Source of the DNA: Methanosarcina barkeri MS
GTDB taxonomy: Archaea; Halobacteriota; Methanosarcinia; Methanosarcinales; Methanosarcinaceae
DNA length: 64,000 nt
Assembly (NCBI RefSeq): GCF_000970025.1
Contig: NZ_CP009528.1
Span: 1,847,168-1,911,167 of the forward strand
Direction: 5' to 3'
Both the position numbers and the translations under genes were made by a program. The notes below the pieces were generated by a model. It was given only the letters and a program-made list of their open reading frames with translations. It had not been told where the DNA came from and made no database searches. Position 1 is the stretch's first letter, and each line of letters opens with the position of its first letter. Positions 54,777 through 64,000 of this stretch are shown here, one piece after another.

Positions 54777-54940
54777 TTGTATGTGAATTTCCCTACTGAA
54801 AATGGTTTGTTTAAGGCAGTAAACGGCGTAGATCTTTCTATTGCTGAAAACGAAACATGCTTACGGTCCTTGCGTTCAACTACCTTGGGGACGAATTAAA
54901 GGACCTGCTTGACCCAAGAGATATGAAAGACATCGACTGA
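54777..54940 (+). pseudogene. Chimeric relic of a peptide/nickel ABC transporter
   Basis: The first part reads LYVNFPTENGLFKAVNGVDL and SIAENET, which is the N-terminus of an OppD/DppD-type ATPase up to just before its Walker A. It then jumps to LTVLAFNYLGDELKDLLDPR plus a short tail and TGA, which is the C-terminus of a DppC-type permease. A deletion has joined the start of one gene to the end of another in a different frame. Everything between is missing. Confidence 0.78.
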
Positions 54941-55012
54941 AGCTTAACCTTCGAAATAAGAGGGACATCGACTGAAGCTTAACCTTCGAAAAAAGAAGGA
55001 CATCGACTGAAA
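54929..55012. repeat. 35-bp direct repeat, 2.4 copies
   Basis: GACATCGACTGAAGCTTAAC... repeats with a period of 35 from the end of the ABC permease relic (54929, 54964, 54999). It duplicates the relic's last codons and stop, and ends 30 bp before the MFS gene. Confidence 0.85.
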
Positions 55013-55045
55013 CTGTATATTTGATATTTCTTCAGAGCAACTACC

Positions 55046-56344
55046 ATGAAAAAATACTCATCATTTAACAGCAAGTTTATTTTAAATGCAACCATCAGTG
55101 CGGTCGCCGGATACAGGGCAAAATTAAATTGTTTCAGTCGAAATGCGTGCCTGTTCTTAGGATATATTTTCCTCATCTCTTTGAGCCTGGGAATTTACGA
55201 AGTAATCTTCAATCTGTACATCTTAAGGCTCGGGTTCAGGGAGGATTTCCTGGGACTCATGCTCTCACTGGTTTCCATATCCACTGGCCTGTTTGCAATC
55301 CCTGCGGCCATGTTCTGCGATAGGGCAGGCAGAAAGAACACATTGTTATTGTCCTGCCTTCTTCTCCTGTTTTCCTTTGCAGTCCTGTATACCACTACCT
55401 CAACATTCCTGCTGGTTTTTTTCAGCATTCTCTATGGGGTATCCTCATCACTTAAAATAGTTACAGCATCTACGTTCATGGTTGAAAACTCAACGAGTTA
55501 TGAAAGGATGCATCTATTTTCGATGTACTACCTGTTATACACTATAGGTGTCATGATAGGAAACTTTGCGGGTGGCATTCTACCGCAGACCTTTACCAGC
55601 TCACTCAAGATTGACCCCACAGGCCCAACGGCTTATCAGCTCTCACTATATGCATCTTTAGCTGCTGTGTTAATTTCCCTGCTACCTCTGATATTCATAA
55701 AAAACAAAAAAACCATTCTGCCAGGAAAGCCAGCTCTGTTTTCTACCCTTTCTTCTACTTTAAGGTCAAAAACGATCCAAAAATTAGTTCTGGTAAACGG
55801 GCTTATAGGTATGGGATGGGGGTTGGCTCTTCCCTATTTTAATGTTTATTTTGACATTGTCCTTAGAGCAAGTTCCAGGCAGATAGGCTTCATCTTTTCT
55901 CTTTCTCAAGTGGTCATGATGTTCACTTTATTATTTGTCCCTATACTTACTGAATGGTTAGGGAAAGTAAAGGTTGTAGCCCTGGTTCAGCTCTCTTCAA
56001 TTCCATTTCTTTTGCTTTTTACATCTACATCCGTACTTACAATAGCTGCTTTCGGATACATCATGAGGTCAGCTATAATGAATATGTCAAATCCTGTATT
56101 GAGCAATTTCAATATGGAAGTTGTTAGCGAAGAACAGAGAGCAACTGTGAACAGCCTGATATGGATGAGCTGTTATACATGTGTTGGACTAAGCACCTAT
56201 GCAGGTGGTTTGATGATGGCTCACAACTACTATAGTCTTCCCTTCCTTCTGACCTGTGTTTTATATGTAATTGCTACTGTACTTTATTATTTGTTCTTTG
56301 ATAAGATGGAAAAGGAGCAAAAAAACTTAGAGATCTCGGTCTGA
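55046..56344 (+). CDS. MFS transporter
   Basis: This 432-residue membrane protein has 12 hydrophobic segments in two halves. The loop between helices 2 and 3 has the MFS motif (PAAMFCDRAGRKNTLLLSC), and a polar cytoplasmic loop (about 225-250) separates the halves. An N-terminal extension of about 30 residues precedes the first helix. It resembles drug/sugar efflux permeases; the substrate is unknown. It stands after the ABC relic and has no operon partner. Confidence 0.9.
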   Translation: MKKYSSFNSKFILNATISAVAGYRAKLNCFSRNACLFLGYIFLISLSLGIYEVIFNLYILRLGFREDFLGLMLSLVSISTGLFAIPAAMFCDRAGRKNTLLLSCLLLLFSFAVLYTTTSTFLLVFFSILYGVSSSLKIVTASTFMVENSTSYERMHLFSMYYLLYTIGVMIGNFAGGILPQTFTSSLKIDPTGPTAYQLSLYASLAAVLISLLPLIFIKNKKTILPGKPALFSTLSSTLRSKTIQKLVLVNGLIGMGWGLALPYFNVYFDIVLRASSRQIGFIFSLSQVVMMFTLLFVPILTEWLGKVKVVALVQLSSIPFLLLFTSTSVLTIAAFGYIMRSAIMNMSNPVLSNFNMEVVSEEQRATVNSLIWMSCYTCVGLSTYAGGLMMAHNYYSLPFLLTCVLYVIATVLYYLFFDKMEKEQKNLEISV

Positions 56345-56624
56345 TTGAAACCGGAGTTAAAATAAAATAGAAAAAAATGCCTGAAAAATGCTAGTTTTTA
56401 ATTTGAGTATTTGCAAGCTGTAGTGACCCTGACCTTATCGAAGTCAGGAAAGGTTTCTGTAATTGGTGTTCAAAGCTTTACGTAAAATTAGTTAACCGAA
56501 TATAGGTGAAACTGTAGTATCATTTATTAATCTTCTTTCAAAAGCCGTTTTATTCTTAAGCATTGGGAATTTACTCAAAAATAAGCGGCATCTTTGAGGA
56601 AGTCTGATCAACAAAATTAACTAC

Positions 56625-56720
56625 TTTGTTATAATTTCAACAGCTTCTTTTGTTATGATTTTAACAGCCTCTTTTGTTATGATTTCAACAGCCTCTTTTG
56701 TTATGATTTCAACAGTTTCA
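56625..56720. repeat. 24-bp tandem repeat, 4 copies
   Basis: TTTGTTATGATTTCAACAGC + CTCT occurs four times with small changes. In the rest of the gap 56345-57457 I see no gene on either strand. Confidence 0.9.
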
Positions 56721-57457
56721 TCAAGATTATGCAGGTTCCTACTATGTGAAAATCTATGCCTCATACTTATTATTCCTTATATTTATACCAAGATTGCTTA
56801 ATCTACTTAGAAAATACTTAGACTTTGGGTCAATTAGAACCAACTGCCTTTTTTGTGTTTCAATCGCAAAGCCTAAAAACTAAGACCTGAGCATGGATAT
56901 CTTTTAAAAAATTATTTAGAGGCTAGACACTACTCTTTTACATTTCCCGTTATCTGTAACATTTATTCCATGAATTTAAATAATATTAAAGCTTTATTCC
57001 ATAAATGGGGGAAAGAAAAACCAATTTTTCGAGTGGTGGACGAAAAGAATAGTTTTTCGTAATGGTCGAAAGGAAAGGCTACTTTGACAAAATTACTTTA
57101 CAAAATGATAGACGAAAAAGCGGCTTAAGAACTGTTTGCAAATTAAAGTATCTCCATTATGTTCCTTTTATGATTCAAAATCTCGTCCTGCAAAGCTTTG
57201 AGCTTTAACTCTGGTTAACTTTTATTCGACAAGTCTTAGATTCAGGTTTTACGCAAAAACAAGACGTTTACAGTCATCTCTGAACTGAAATTTATAACAG
57301 TTAACTCCGATAACTCGGACAAAACTAAAAATTTTATGCAACTAAAGCTATGGGATAAATTCAAAAAAATCTCCCAAAATCTGAATGTATGATCTAAAAG
57401 CTGCATCTTGCTGTCATGTATACTGTCATGTATAGTTACTCGAATTAGGGTGAAAGC

Positions 57458-58921
57458 ATGAGACTAACAAAATCTATTTGCCCAGAATGCAAAAGAGTAA
57501 TTGAAGCTTCGATCTTCGAGGAAAATGGGAAAATAATAATGGGAAAAAAATGTCCCGATCACGGGAGTTTCAGGGATGTCTACTGGTCAGATGCTGAACT
57601 CTACTGGAAGTTCGAAAAGTATTCATATACAGGAACAGGGGTTTCAAACTTCAAGAGTTCCGGTTCTTTAAACTGCCCTTTTGGTTGCGGGATCTGCCAG
57701 CATCATGAATCGGGAACTTTACTTGCAAACATAGATGTTACTAATCGATGTAACCTTAAATGCCCTGTCTGTTTTGCAAATGCAAAAGTAAAGGGCTTCG
57801 TTTTCGAACCAAGCTTCGAAGAAATCCGAAAGATGATGGAAACACTAAGAAATGAGAAACCTGTGCCCTGCTCTGCCATTCAGTTTTCAGGTGGAGAGCC
57901 AACAGTAAGGGATGACCTTCCGGAGATTATTGAACTGGCCCAGGAGCTGGGGTTTGCACATATCCAGCTTGCAAGCAACGGAGTTCGCCTTGCTAATAGT
58001 CCTGAATACTGCAAAAGGCTAAAAGATGCAACCTTGCGTACTGTTTATCTAGCTTTTGACGGAATCACTCCAGAGCCTTATTTTGAAACTCGGGGCTTTA
58101 ACGCTCTGTCTTTGAAGAAAAAAGCTATTGAAAATTGCAGACGTTGCGGGCCTGAAAGTATTGTGCTTGTTCCAACTCTTGCAAAAGGTGTAAATGACTC
58201 TCAGATAGGGGGGATCATCCGTTATGCAGCCGAAAATCTTGACATTATAAAAGGAGTGAACTTCCAGCCAATTGCGTTTACAGGAAGAATAGATCAGTCT
58301 CAAAGAGAACAGAAGAGAATCACCATACCTGACGTCATAAAGCTTGCGGAAGAACAGACTAATGGAGAGATTCCCTGTAATGCCTGGTACCCGGTATCTT
58401 TTGTGGTTCCTCTAAGCCGCTTCCTCTCAGCTATGAGAAAAGTTCCTATTCCGGAGTTGACAGTTCATCCACACTGCGGTGCTGGAACTTACGTTTTCTA
58501 TGAAGAAGGGCACTTTATCCCAATTACAAATTTTCTTGATGTGGAAGGTTTTGTTGAATTTCTGGCTGAAACAACCTCAGAAATGAATGGAAGAGTTAGC
58601 AGAATTCTAACCCTTCCGAAGATCATCAAGCAAGTGCCACGGTACATTGACGAGAAGAAGGGACCAAAGTCGATAAATGTAGTCCAGATGATCCTTGGTG
58701 TCCTTAAAAAAGGTGATATGGAAAATACATCACGTTTTCACAGAAATACACTATTCCTCGGAACAATGCATTTTCAGGATTTATACAACATAGATCTTGA
58801 AAGAATCAAAAAATGCGGAGTACATTATGCCATACCAGACGGTAGAATAATTCCTTTCTGCGCATATAACAACTTTCATAGAGACTCCGTCGAATCAAAG
58901 TTCTCGGCGCCTTATATATAG
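57458..58921 (+). CDS. tes: Tes-like radical SAM enzyme (tetraether lipid synthase family)
   Basis: This 487-residue radical SAM protein has an N-terminal Cys cluster (C8, C11, C32), a second set CPFGCGIC at 73-80, and the SAM cluster C98-x3-C102-x2-C105 in NRCNLKCPVCFANA, then FSGGEPTVRDDLPE near 145. More Cys pairs occur near the C-terminus (VHPHCGAG, FCAYNNFHRDS). This arrangement matches the family that joins archaeol biphytanyl chains to form GDGT tetraether lipids. Related proteins of uncertain role share the fold, so the exact reaction is inferred. GGGTGAAAGC precedes ATG. A stand-alone gene; control is not visible. Confidence 0.87.
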   Translation: MRLTKSICPECKRVIEASIFEENGKIIMGKKCPDHGSFRDVYWSDAELYWKFEKYSYTGTGVSNFKSSGSLNCPFGCGICQHHESGTLLANIDVTNRCNLKCPVCFANAKVKGFVFEPSFEEIRKMMETLRNEKPVPCSAIQFSGGEPTVRDDLPEIIELAQELGFAHIQLASNGVRLANSPEYCKRLKDATLRTVYLAFDGITPEPYFETRGFNALSLKKKAIENCRRCGPESIVLVPTLAKGVNDSQIGGIIRYAAENLDIIKGVNFQPIAFTGRIDQSQREQKRITIPDVIKLAEEQTNGEIPCNAWYPVSFVVPLSRFLSAMRKVPIPELTVHPHCGAGTYVFYEEGHFIPITNFLDVEGFVEFLAETTSEMNGRVSRILTLPKIIKQVPRYIDEKKGPKSINVVQMILGVLKKGDMENTSRFHRNTLFLGTMHFQDLYNIDLERIKKCGVHYAIPDGRIIPFCAYNNFHRDSVESKFSAPYI

Positions 58922-59323
58922 GAACACGGATCTGAACAAGAATAACAGATTTAGGAAGATTAAAATACATTTAAAAATATGAAAAAAACTCAGGAGTTTT
59001 AGGTAATGGAATGATTGTTACTGAGATTACTGAATGAACTACATCTCTCACCTGCCACTTTCCGTTTTTTGCTGGAAATTGGCGAGGAGTGGATTTTCCA
59101 GCTTTCTTTGATAAAAAACTGCTTCTTTTACCTCTCTAATGCTTATTCTAAAACTTAGAGCTTATCCTAAGTCGTTAAGAGTGTGTTTTAATTTAGAATT
59201 GGTTTATAATATCTAGCATCATCATATATCTAGCACTATTCAAATTGTGTATGTGCCAATTGTAATCTGCAATTCGTCATACATTTTAGGATCGGCTCTA
59301 AATCAGGAGGAGTGGGGAATAAT
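58922..59323. other. Gap before the GH130 gene
   Basis: No gene is seen. ATATCTAGCA occurs twice (about 59210-59240). A strong AGGAGG at 59305-59310 belongs to the next gene. Confidence 0.5.
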
Positions 59324-60286
59324 ATGATCTGGAAAGATGAAGGAGAATTATTTGTAAGATGTAAGAAGAATCCGATACTTACAGTTGATTATTGGCCTTA
59401 TAAGGTCAGCTCGGTATTTAACCCTGCAGCGGTTATGGTCGACAATACAACTATACTACTGGTACGGGTTGAAGACCATAGAGGTTTTTCCCATCTTACG
59501 GTAGCTAGAAGCAAGAATGGAATTGACGGTTGGGAAATTGATCCCAAACCAACCTTTTCCTCGGATCCAACATACTATTCTGAAGAGATATATGGTATTG
59601 AAGATCCACGTATAACTTACATTGATGAAATAGGAAAATGGGCTATAGCTTATACGGCTTTTTCGGACTCGGGTCCATTAACGTCTCTTGCCTATACCGA
59701 AAATTTCACTAATTTTCAGAGAGTAGGGCCTATCATGCCGCCTGAAAATAAAGATGCTGCTATTTTTCCTACAAGACTTAACGGCAAATGGGCAATGTTA
59801 CACAGGCCTCTATCTAACATTGCAGGTGCAAAGGCAAATATCTGGATATCTTTTTCGCCTGATATGAAATACTGGGGAGAGCATAAGGTTCTTTTGTACG
59901 CTCGAGAAGGAGGGTGGTGGGATGCCCGTAAAATTGGATTAGCCCCTCCGCCAATGAAAACATCTGATGGATGGTTAATTATGTACTATGGGGTACGTCA
60001 GACAACATCTAAAAAGAGCTATCGGCTCGGACTTGCTCTTCTTGACCTTGAAGATCCCACAAAAGTACTCCATAGGTCAGAAGGCTGGGTTTTCGGGCCT
60101 CGTGAAATGTATGAGCGGACTGGAGACGTTAATGATGTTGTTTTCCCGTGTGGATGGATCCTTGTGGGCGATGAACTCCGCATTTATTATGGAAGTGCAG
60201 ATATGTCTGTAGCAATGGCCAGTGCAAAAATGAGCGATATTATGCAGTATATCCGTGAATGTCCTGGGACACAATGCTTTGAATAA
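59324..60286 (+). CDS. GH130-family mannoside phosphorylase/hydrolase
   Basis: This 320-residue enzyme has a five-bladed beta-propeller fold. The family signposts are NPAAVMVDNTTILLVRVED near 33, GIEDPRITYID near 91 (catalytic Asp region), HRPLSN near 156, WWDARKIGLAPPPMKT near 193 and YYGSADMSVAMASAKM at the end. Family members phosphorolyse beta-mannosides (1,4 or 1,2). In a methanogen the substrate may be a storage mannan or the glycan of a surface protein. I start at ATG 59324; GTG 59312 is too close to AGGAGG. A stand-alone gene. Confidence 0.92.
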   Translation: MIWKDEGELFVRCKKNPILTVDYWPYKVSSVFNPAAVMVDNTTILLVRVEDHRGFSHLTVARSKNGIDGWEIDPKPTFSSDPTYYSEEIYGIEDPRITYIDEIGKWAIAYTAFSDSGPLTSLAYTENFTNFQRVGPIMPPENKDAAIFPTRLNGKWAMLHRPLSNIAGAKANIWISFSPDMKYWGEHKVLLYAREGGWWDARKIGLAPPPMKTSDGWLIMYYGVRQTTSKKSYRLGLALLDLEDPTKVLHRSEGWVFGPREMYERTGDVNDVVFPCGWILVGDELRIYYGSADMSVAMASAKMSDIMQYIRECPGTQCFE

Positions 60287-60799
60287 TACTGCAGATAACT
60301 TGAAAAATATTGCAAACAACTTAAATAAATATTGTACACAGCTTGAAAATTAGTGTAAATTACTTGAATAAATAGTGTAAACAACTTGAAAAATATTGTA
60401 CATAGTTTGAAAAATATTACAAACAGCTTTATAATAAACAGCTTGAAAAAACAGAATACAGAGACAACTCTATTTTTTTCATTAGCATTAGCTTGCTGCA
60501 TGTAAAATCCATATATCATTTGGAGATACTGGGCTCAATGCCAAAAATTGCCAGTATAGATGAAATCCAGAGTTTCCGGGTCAATAATAAATTATAAATT
60601 ATGTCATATATTTTTATTTTTTCTGCTTCTATGTTATAAATGAGAATTTTATCGGGTTTATGATACAGATTTACAACTGCGAAAAATGACAGGTTCAGAA
60701 GAAGAGGTCCAAAAGAAGAGCTCAATAGGAAAAATAAGCCTGGATTTTAGGCATTTTATATTGGGAAAACACGGATTGGGGGTTTATTTATAGGGGATA
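60287..60799. repeat. Degenerate repeats in gap before the P-type ATPase
   Basis: Units of about 23-26 bp such as AACTTGAAAAATATTGCAAA recur six times or so between 60297 and 60450 with heavy drift. The minus frames there are by-products. The rest of the gap holds no supported gene. Confidence 0.6.
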
Positions 60800-63222
60800 A
60801 TGTAAAGCTCAAAATCGATGAAATAAAGGATTCGCCTGCAGATGAAGTCCTGAAAAACCTTAATTCAAGTAATAGGGGACTTTCTTCATCGAAAGCTGAA
60901 AACCGGATTAAGCAGTATGGTTATAATGAAATTTCCGAAAAGAAGGTCAACCCACTTATAAAATTTTTAAGTTATTTCTGGGGTCCAATTCCCTGGATGA
61001 TCGAAGTGGCAGCTGCAATTTCAGGTGTTATCCATCGATGGGAAGACTTTGTGATCATCTCCTTACTCCTCATCTTAAACGGGGTCGTGGGGTTCTGGCA
61101 GGAACATAAAGCTGACAATGCGATTGACCTCCTTAAACAGAAAATGGCTCTGAATGCCAGAGTACTCAGAGACGGACAATGGACCCAAAAACCTGCACGG
61201 GAATTGGTCCCAGGAGACGTTGTCCGTGTACGTTCAGGGGATGTTGTGCCTGCTGACCTTAAACTCCTTGAAGGGGAATATCTGCAGGTAGATGAATCAG
61301 CCCTTACGGGAGAATCCCTGCCTGTAGAGAAAAAATCTGATGGAATTGCCTATTCAGGGTCCGTGATCCAGAAAGGGGAAATGAATGCTCTGGTTGTGGC
61401 TACGGGCATGAATACCTATTTTGGAGCAACAACAAAACTGGTGGCCGAGATTCGGACCAGGAGCCACTTTCAAAAAGCTGTCCTCAATATCGGAAACTAC
61501 CTGATTGTTCTTGCAGGCTGTATTGTTGCAATTGTTTTAGTTGTAGAAGAGCTTTTCAGGCATACTCCTTTTCTGGAAACTCTACAGTTTGCGCTTGTGC
61601 TGATAGTCGCTGCAATTCCTGCAGCTCTTCCAGCAGTGATGTCCGTTTCAATGGCTGTAGGAGCTACTGAACTTGCAAAAAAAGGAGCTATAGTCAGCAA
61701 ACTGGTCTCCATAGAAGAAATGGCAGGAATGGACATTCTATGTTCGGATAAAACCGGTACAATTACCCAGAATAAGCTAAAATTATCCGAGTTAGTGCCC
61801 TTTGGAGACTTCAACGAAAACGACCTTCTGATATATGGATCTCTTGCTTCAAGAGAAGAGGACAATGACCCAATTGATAATGCAATCCTCCAGAAAGCGA
61901 AAGAAACGGAATCCCTTGAAGACAAAATAAAAACTTATAAAGTCGAGAAATTCACGCCATTTGACCCTGTTATAAAGCACACTGAGGCTACGGTTAAAGG
62001 ACCCGAAGGAGAGTTTAAAATTGCCAAAGGCGCACCCCAGGTTATTCTGGGCATGTCAAGCAATAAAGAAGAAATAAGGCAGAAGGTAGAAGAAAAAGTA
62101 AATTCTATGGCTTCGAAAGGATATCGTGCCCTGGGAGTGTGTGTAGAAGAAGAAAGAAAATACAGGTTTGCAGGACTTTTTGGACTTTATGACCCACCGC
62201 ACGAAGATTCCGCTGAGACCATAAAGACGGCAAACTCCCTTAACGTAGACGTGAAAATGGTAACAGGAGACCACCTTTCCATTGCTAAGGAGATAGCAAG
62301 CCAGGTAGGCCTGGGCACGAACATAGTTACAGCTGATGATTTTGTAGAAAAATCTGATTCTGAAGCCCAGGAAATTGTAGAGAAGGCAGATGGGTTTGCC
62401 CAGGTTTTTCCCGAACACAAATACAAGATCGTTGAACTCCTTCAGAAAAAAGAACATATTGTTGGCATGACAGGTGATGGAGTCAACGATGTCCCTGCCC
62501 TTAAAATGGCTGATGCTGGAATTGCTGTTGCAGGAGCTACAGATGCTGCAAAATCCGCTGCAGACATAGTGTTTACAATTTCAGGGCTCTCGACCATTAT
62601 TAATGCGATAAAAGAAAGCCGCAAGATATTCCAGAGGATGAAGAGCTACGCCATCTACAGAATAGCTGAGACTGTAAGGGTGCTATTTTTTATTGCTACT
62701 GCAATAATTGTGTTTAATTTTTATCCTGTAACCGCTATAATGATTGTTTTGCTTGCTATTCTCAATGATGCTCCTATAATGGCTATTGCATATGATAACG
62801 TGAGATATTCCCAAGTTCCAGAAGAATGGAACATGCGTGAAGTCGTAAGGATGTCTACCTTTCTGGGAATTATAGGTGTTATTGTTTCATTCGCCATATA
62901 CTATATTGGAGCCAGGATTCTTTACCTCAGTCCAGGTGTACTGCAGTCTTTTATTTTTCTGAAGCTTGCAGTAGCCGGGCATCTGACCATATTTATTGCC
63001 CGCAACAGGGGACATTTCTGGTCACCTCCTCCGGGAAAACTTCTTTTTTGGGCTGCAGTGGTTACAAAAGTGCTGGCAACACTCGTTGCAGTGTATGGAT
63101 TTTATATATCTCCAATTGGATGGAAACTGGCAGGTTTTATCTGGATCTACGCACTGGCAGCTTTTGTTATAACTGATTTTATGAAAGTGAAGCTTTATGA
63201 GATAATGGACCGTAGAGAGTGA
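60800..63222 (+). CDS. Type IIIA (H+-ATPase-like) P-type ATPase, 5' end out of frame
   Basis: The coding frame is open from about 60755, and family-like sequence (KIDEIKDSPADEVLKNLNSS, then NEISEKKVNPLIKFLSYFWG) lies upstream of the first in-frame ATG (60997). ATG 60800 follows AGGGGATA but runs into TAA at once; one added base after it would give a normal start and about 808 residues, the family length. Motifs: DESALTGESLP, DKTGTITQNK (phosphorylated Asp about 316), KGAPQVIL, MVTGDH, MTGDGVNDVPALKMADAGIAV. Ten membrane helices. It would pump protons or another cation out. It is possibly inactive or started in an unusual way. Confidence 0.88.
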
Positions 63223-63270
63223 TTTTTAAAAGATAAAGCGAAATAAGTAAAATATATGCGTCTTCGGATA

Positions 63271-63400
63271 AGAGCCTATCCAAAAAGTTAGTAACGCGTG
63301 TTGAAATATCACAATAGAGCTATAATATCCGGTATCCGTTCCGGTTTTACATATTGCCTATTGTTAAAGTTACAGCAGGTAACCATTTTGGATAAACTCT
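63271..63400. mobile_element. MITE-like element with CCTATCC ends
   Basis: AGAGCCTATCCAAAAAGTTA (63271-63290) is inverted at 63381-63400 (AACCATTTTGGATAAACTCT) with a few mismatches; 130 bp, non-coding. The ends match those at 26920-27002 and near the IS5 relic at 10 kb. Confidence 0.65.
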
Positions 63401-63495
63401 TAGTCCAAAACTAACATTGACCGAATCAAGCATCAAAGAATCTCGGTTACTGACTGCAGCCATATTTATATATAAAAGGTATTATATTTATCTGC

Positions 63496-64000
63496 ATGAG
63501 GGTTATCAGGAGACTGAATATTGTTATTTTGCTCATTTTGATCCTTTTTATCGCATATATCCGATACCTGACTAACTTCTACATCTTCGAGGATCGGGCT
63601 CTCCTGGATGCTCTTCTTATCTCTTTAGTTGTAATTTTTCTGGCCTATATAATAAATTCCGTTACCGGAAATCTTATTCTTAGAAAAGTATCGACTGCCA
63701 AAGACAGATACACTCTGAGGAAAACTGCATCTATCCTTATCACAGCACTTGCTTTTGCCGCACTTTTTGCAATCTGGTTCAAGCGAACCAGCACCCTGCT
63801 TATTGCCTATGGGATTCTCAGTGCCGGAGTCGCAATTGCACTTCAAGACCTTTTGCGAAACATAGCAGGAGGAATTCTCCTCATTTTGTATCACCCTTTT
63901 AAAGCAGGAGATCGGATTCAAGTTGAAGACAACGTAGGCGATGTGCTTGACATAGGGAGTATAAACACTACAATAATGGAAATCAGGGAATGGGTGGATG
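63496..64000 (+). CDS. MscS-family mechanosensitive channel, 3' end outside the window
   Basis: The first 168 residues are visible. There are three hydrophobic helices (about 7-24, 35-53, 76-95). Next comes the pore helix with its small-residue pattern (YGILSAGVAIALQDLLRNIAGG, about 103-124), and the start of the beta domain (HPFKAGDRIQVEDNVGDVLDIGSINTTI). This is the standard MscS core, which opens under membrane tension to release solutes. The start is ATG 63496 with a TGCATGAGG context and a weak ribosome site. The frame is open at the window end. Confidence 0.92.
   Translation, partial: MRVIRRLNIVILLILILFIAYIRYLTNFYIFEDRALLDALLISLVVIFLAYIINSVTGNLILRKVSTAKDRYTLRKTASILITALAFAALFAIWFKRTSTLLIAYGILSAGVAIALQDLLRNIAGGILLILYHPFKAGDRIQVEDNVGDVLDIGSINTTIMEIREWVD

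Overview
The window reads as chromosome of a methanogenic archaeon of the genus Methanosarcina. The evidence is the combination of archaeal housekeeping genes (diphthine synthase, diphthine-ammonia ligase, DUF357, DUF555/UPF0212), methanogen-typical families (two DUF2180 zinc proteins, an EchC-like hydrogenase subunit, a tungsten aldehyde ferredoxin oxidoreductase with its ferredoxin, a tetraether-synthase-like radical SAM enzyme), Shine-Dalgarno-led ATG/GTG/TTG starts, long AT-rich intergenic gaps, many TPR proteins and abundant insertion-sequence debris. I cannot fix the species. I saw no rRNA, tRNA or CRISPR array.

Layout. 0-3 kb: the 3' part of an AT-rich unknown gene, then a decayed tyrosine integrase. 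3-9 kb: a metallophosphoesterase, an MgtC/DUF4010 membrane protein, and a group of very small redox/zinc proteins (a charged 40-residue peptide, desulforedoxin, two DUF2180 proteins, an AhpD-like protein). 9.4-13.8 kb: a lone EchC-like subunit, an IS5 relic beside a broken copy of a VOC/glyoxalase-like gene, a small membrane protein, a 725-residue TPR protein and the intact VOC gene. 14-19 kb: a DUF5996 protein, two secreted proteins that share a signal peptide, and a membrane-anchored winged-helix regulator. 20-21.2 kb: an intact IS701-like element. 21.4-27 kb: a glycosylation cluster (GT2 glycosyltransferase, flippase-like protein, methyltransferase, GT-C-like membrane protein). 27-38.5 kb: a TctA-like permease, a PASTA + TPR gene pair, two paralogous lipoproteins, two further TPR proteins, a HAD phosphatase and a divergent receiver protein. 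38.7-44.6 kb: a winged-helix regulator, thioredoxin + thioredoxin reductase, dphB, DUF357, DUF555, a PfkB kinase and dph6. 45-50.7 kb: galU, a frameshifted DUF1330 gene, ferredoxin + AOR, and a methyltransferase. 51.6-54.2 kb: a PAS histidine kinase followed 55 bp later by a protein with class I terpene-synthase motifs. 54.7-64 kb: an ABC-transporter relic, an MFS transporter, a Tes-like radical SAM enzyme, a GH130 enzyme, a type IIIA P-type ATPase whose 5' end is out of frame, and the start of an MscS channel.

Two themes run through the region. First, the gaps are full of short tandem arrays (periods 13, 14, 17, 18, 22, 24, 28 and 35 bp; three arrays have a period of 28) and of MITE-like inverted-repeat elements; two of the latter are copies of one G-rich element 25 kb apart. 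Second, several genes show single-base damage or odd starts: DUF1330 has two frameshifts, the P-type ATPase lacks an in-frame start, a TPR gene has its Shine-Dalgarno in front of an ACG codon, and the integrase, two IS5 transposases, a VOC copy and an ABC transporter are relics. The most interesting candidate system is the kinase/terpene-synthase pair at 51.6-54.2 kb: DDxxD, N-x3-T-x3-E and a C-terminal RY pair all occur at sensible spacing in an archaeal protein.
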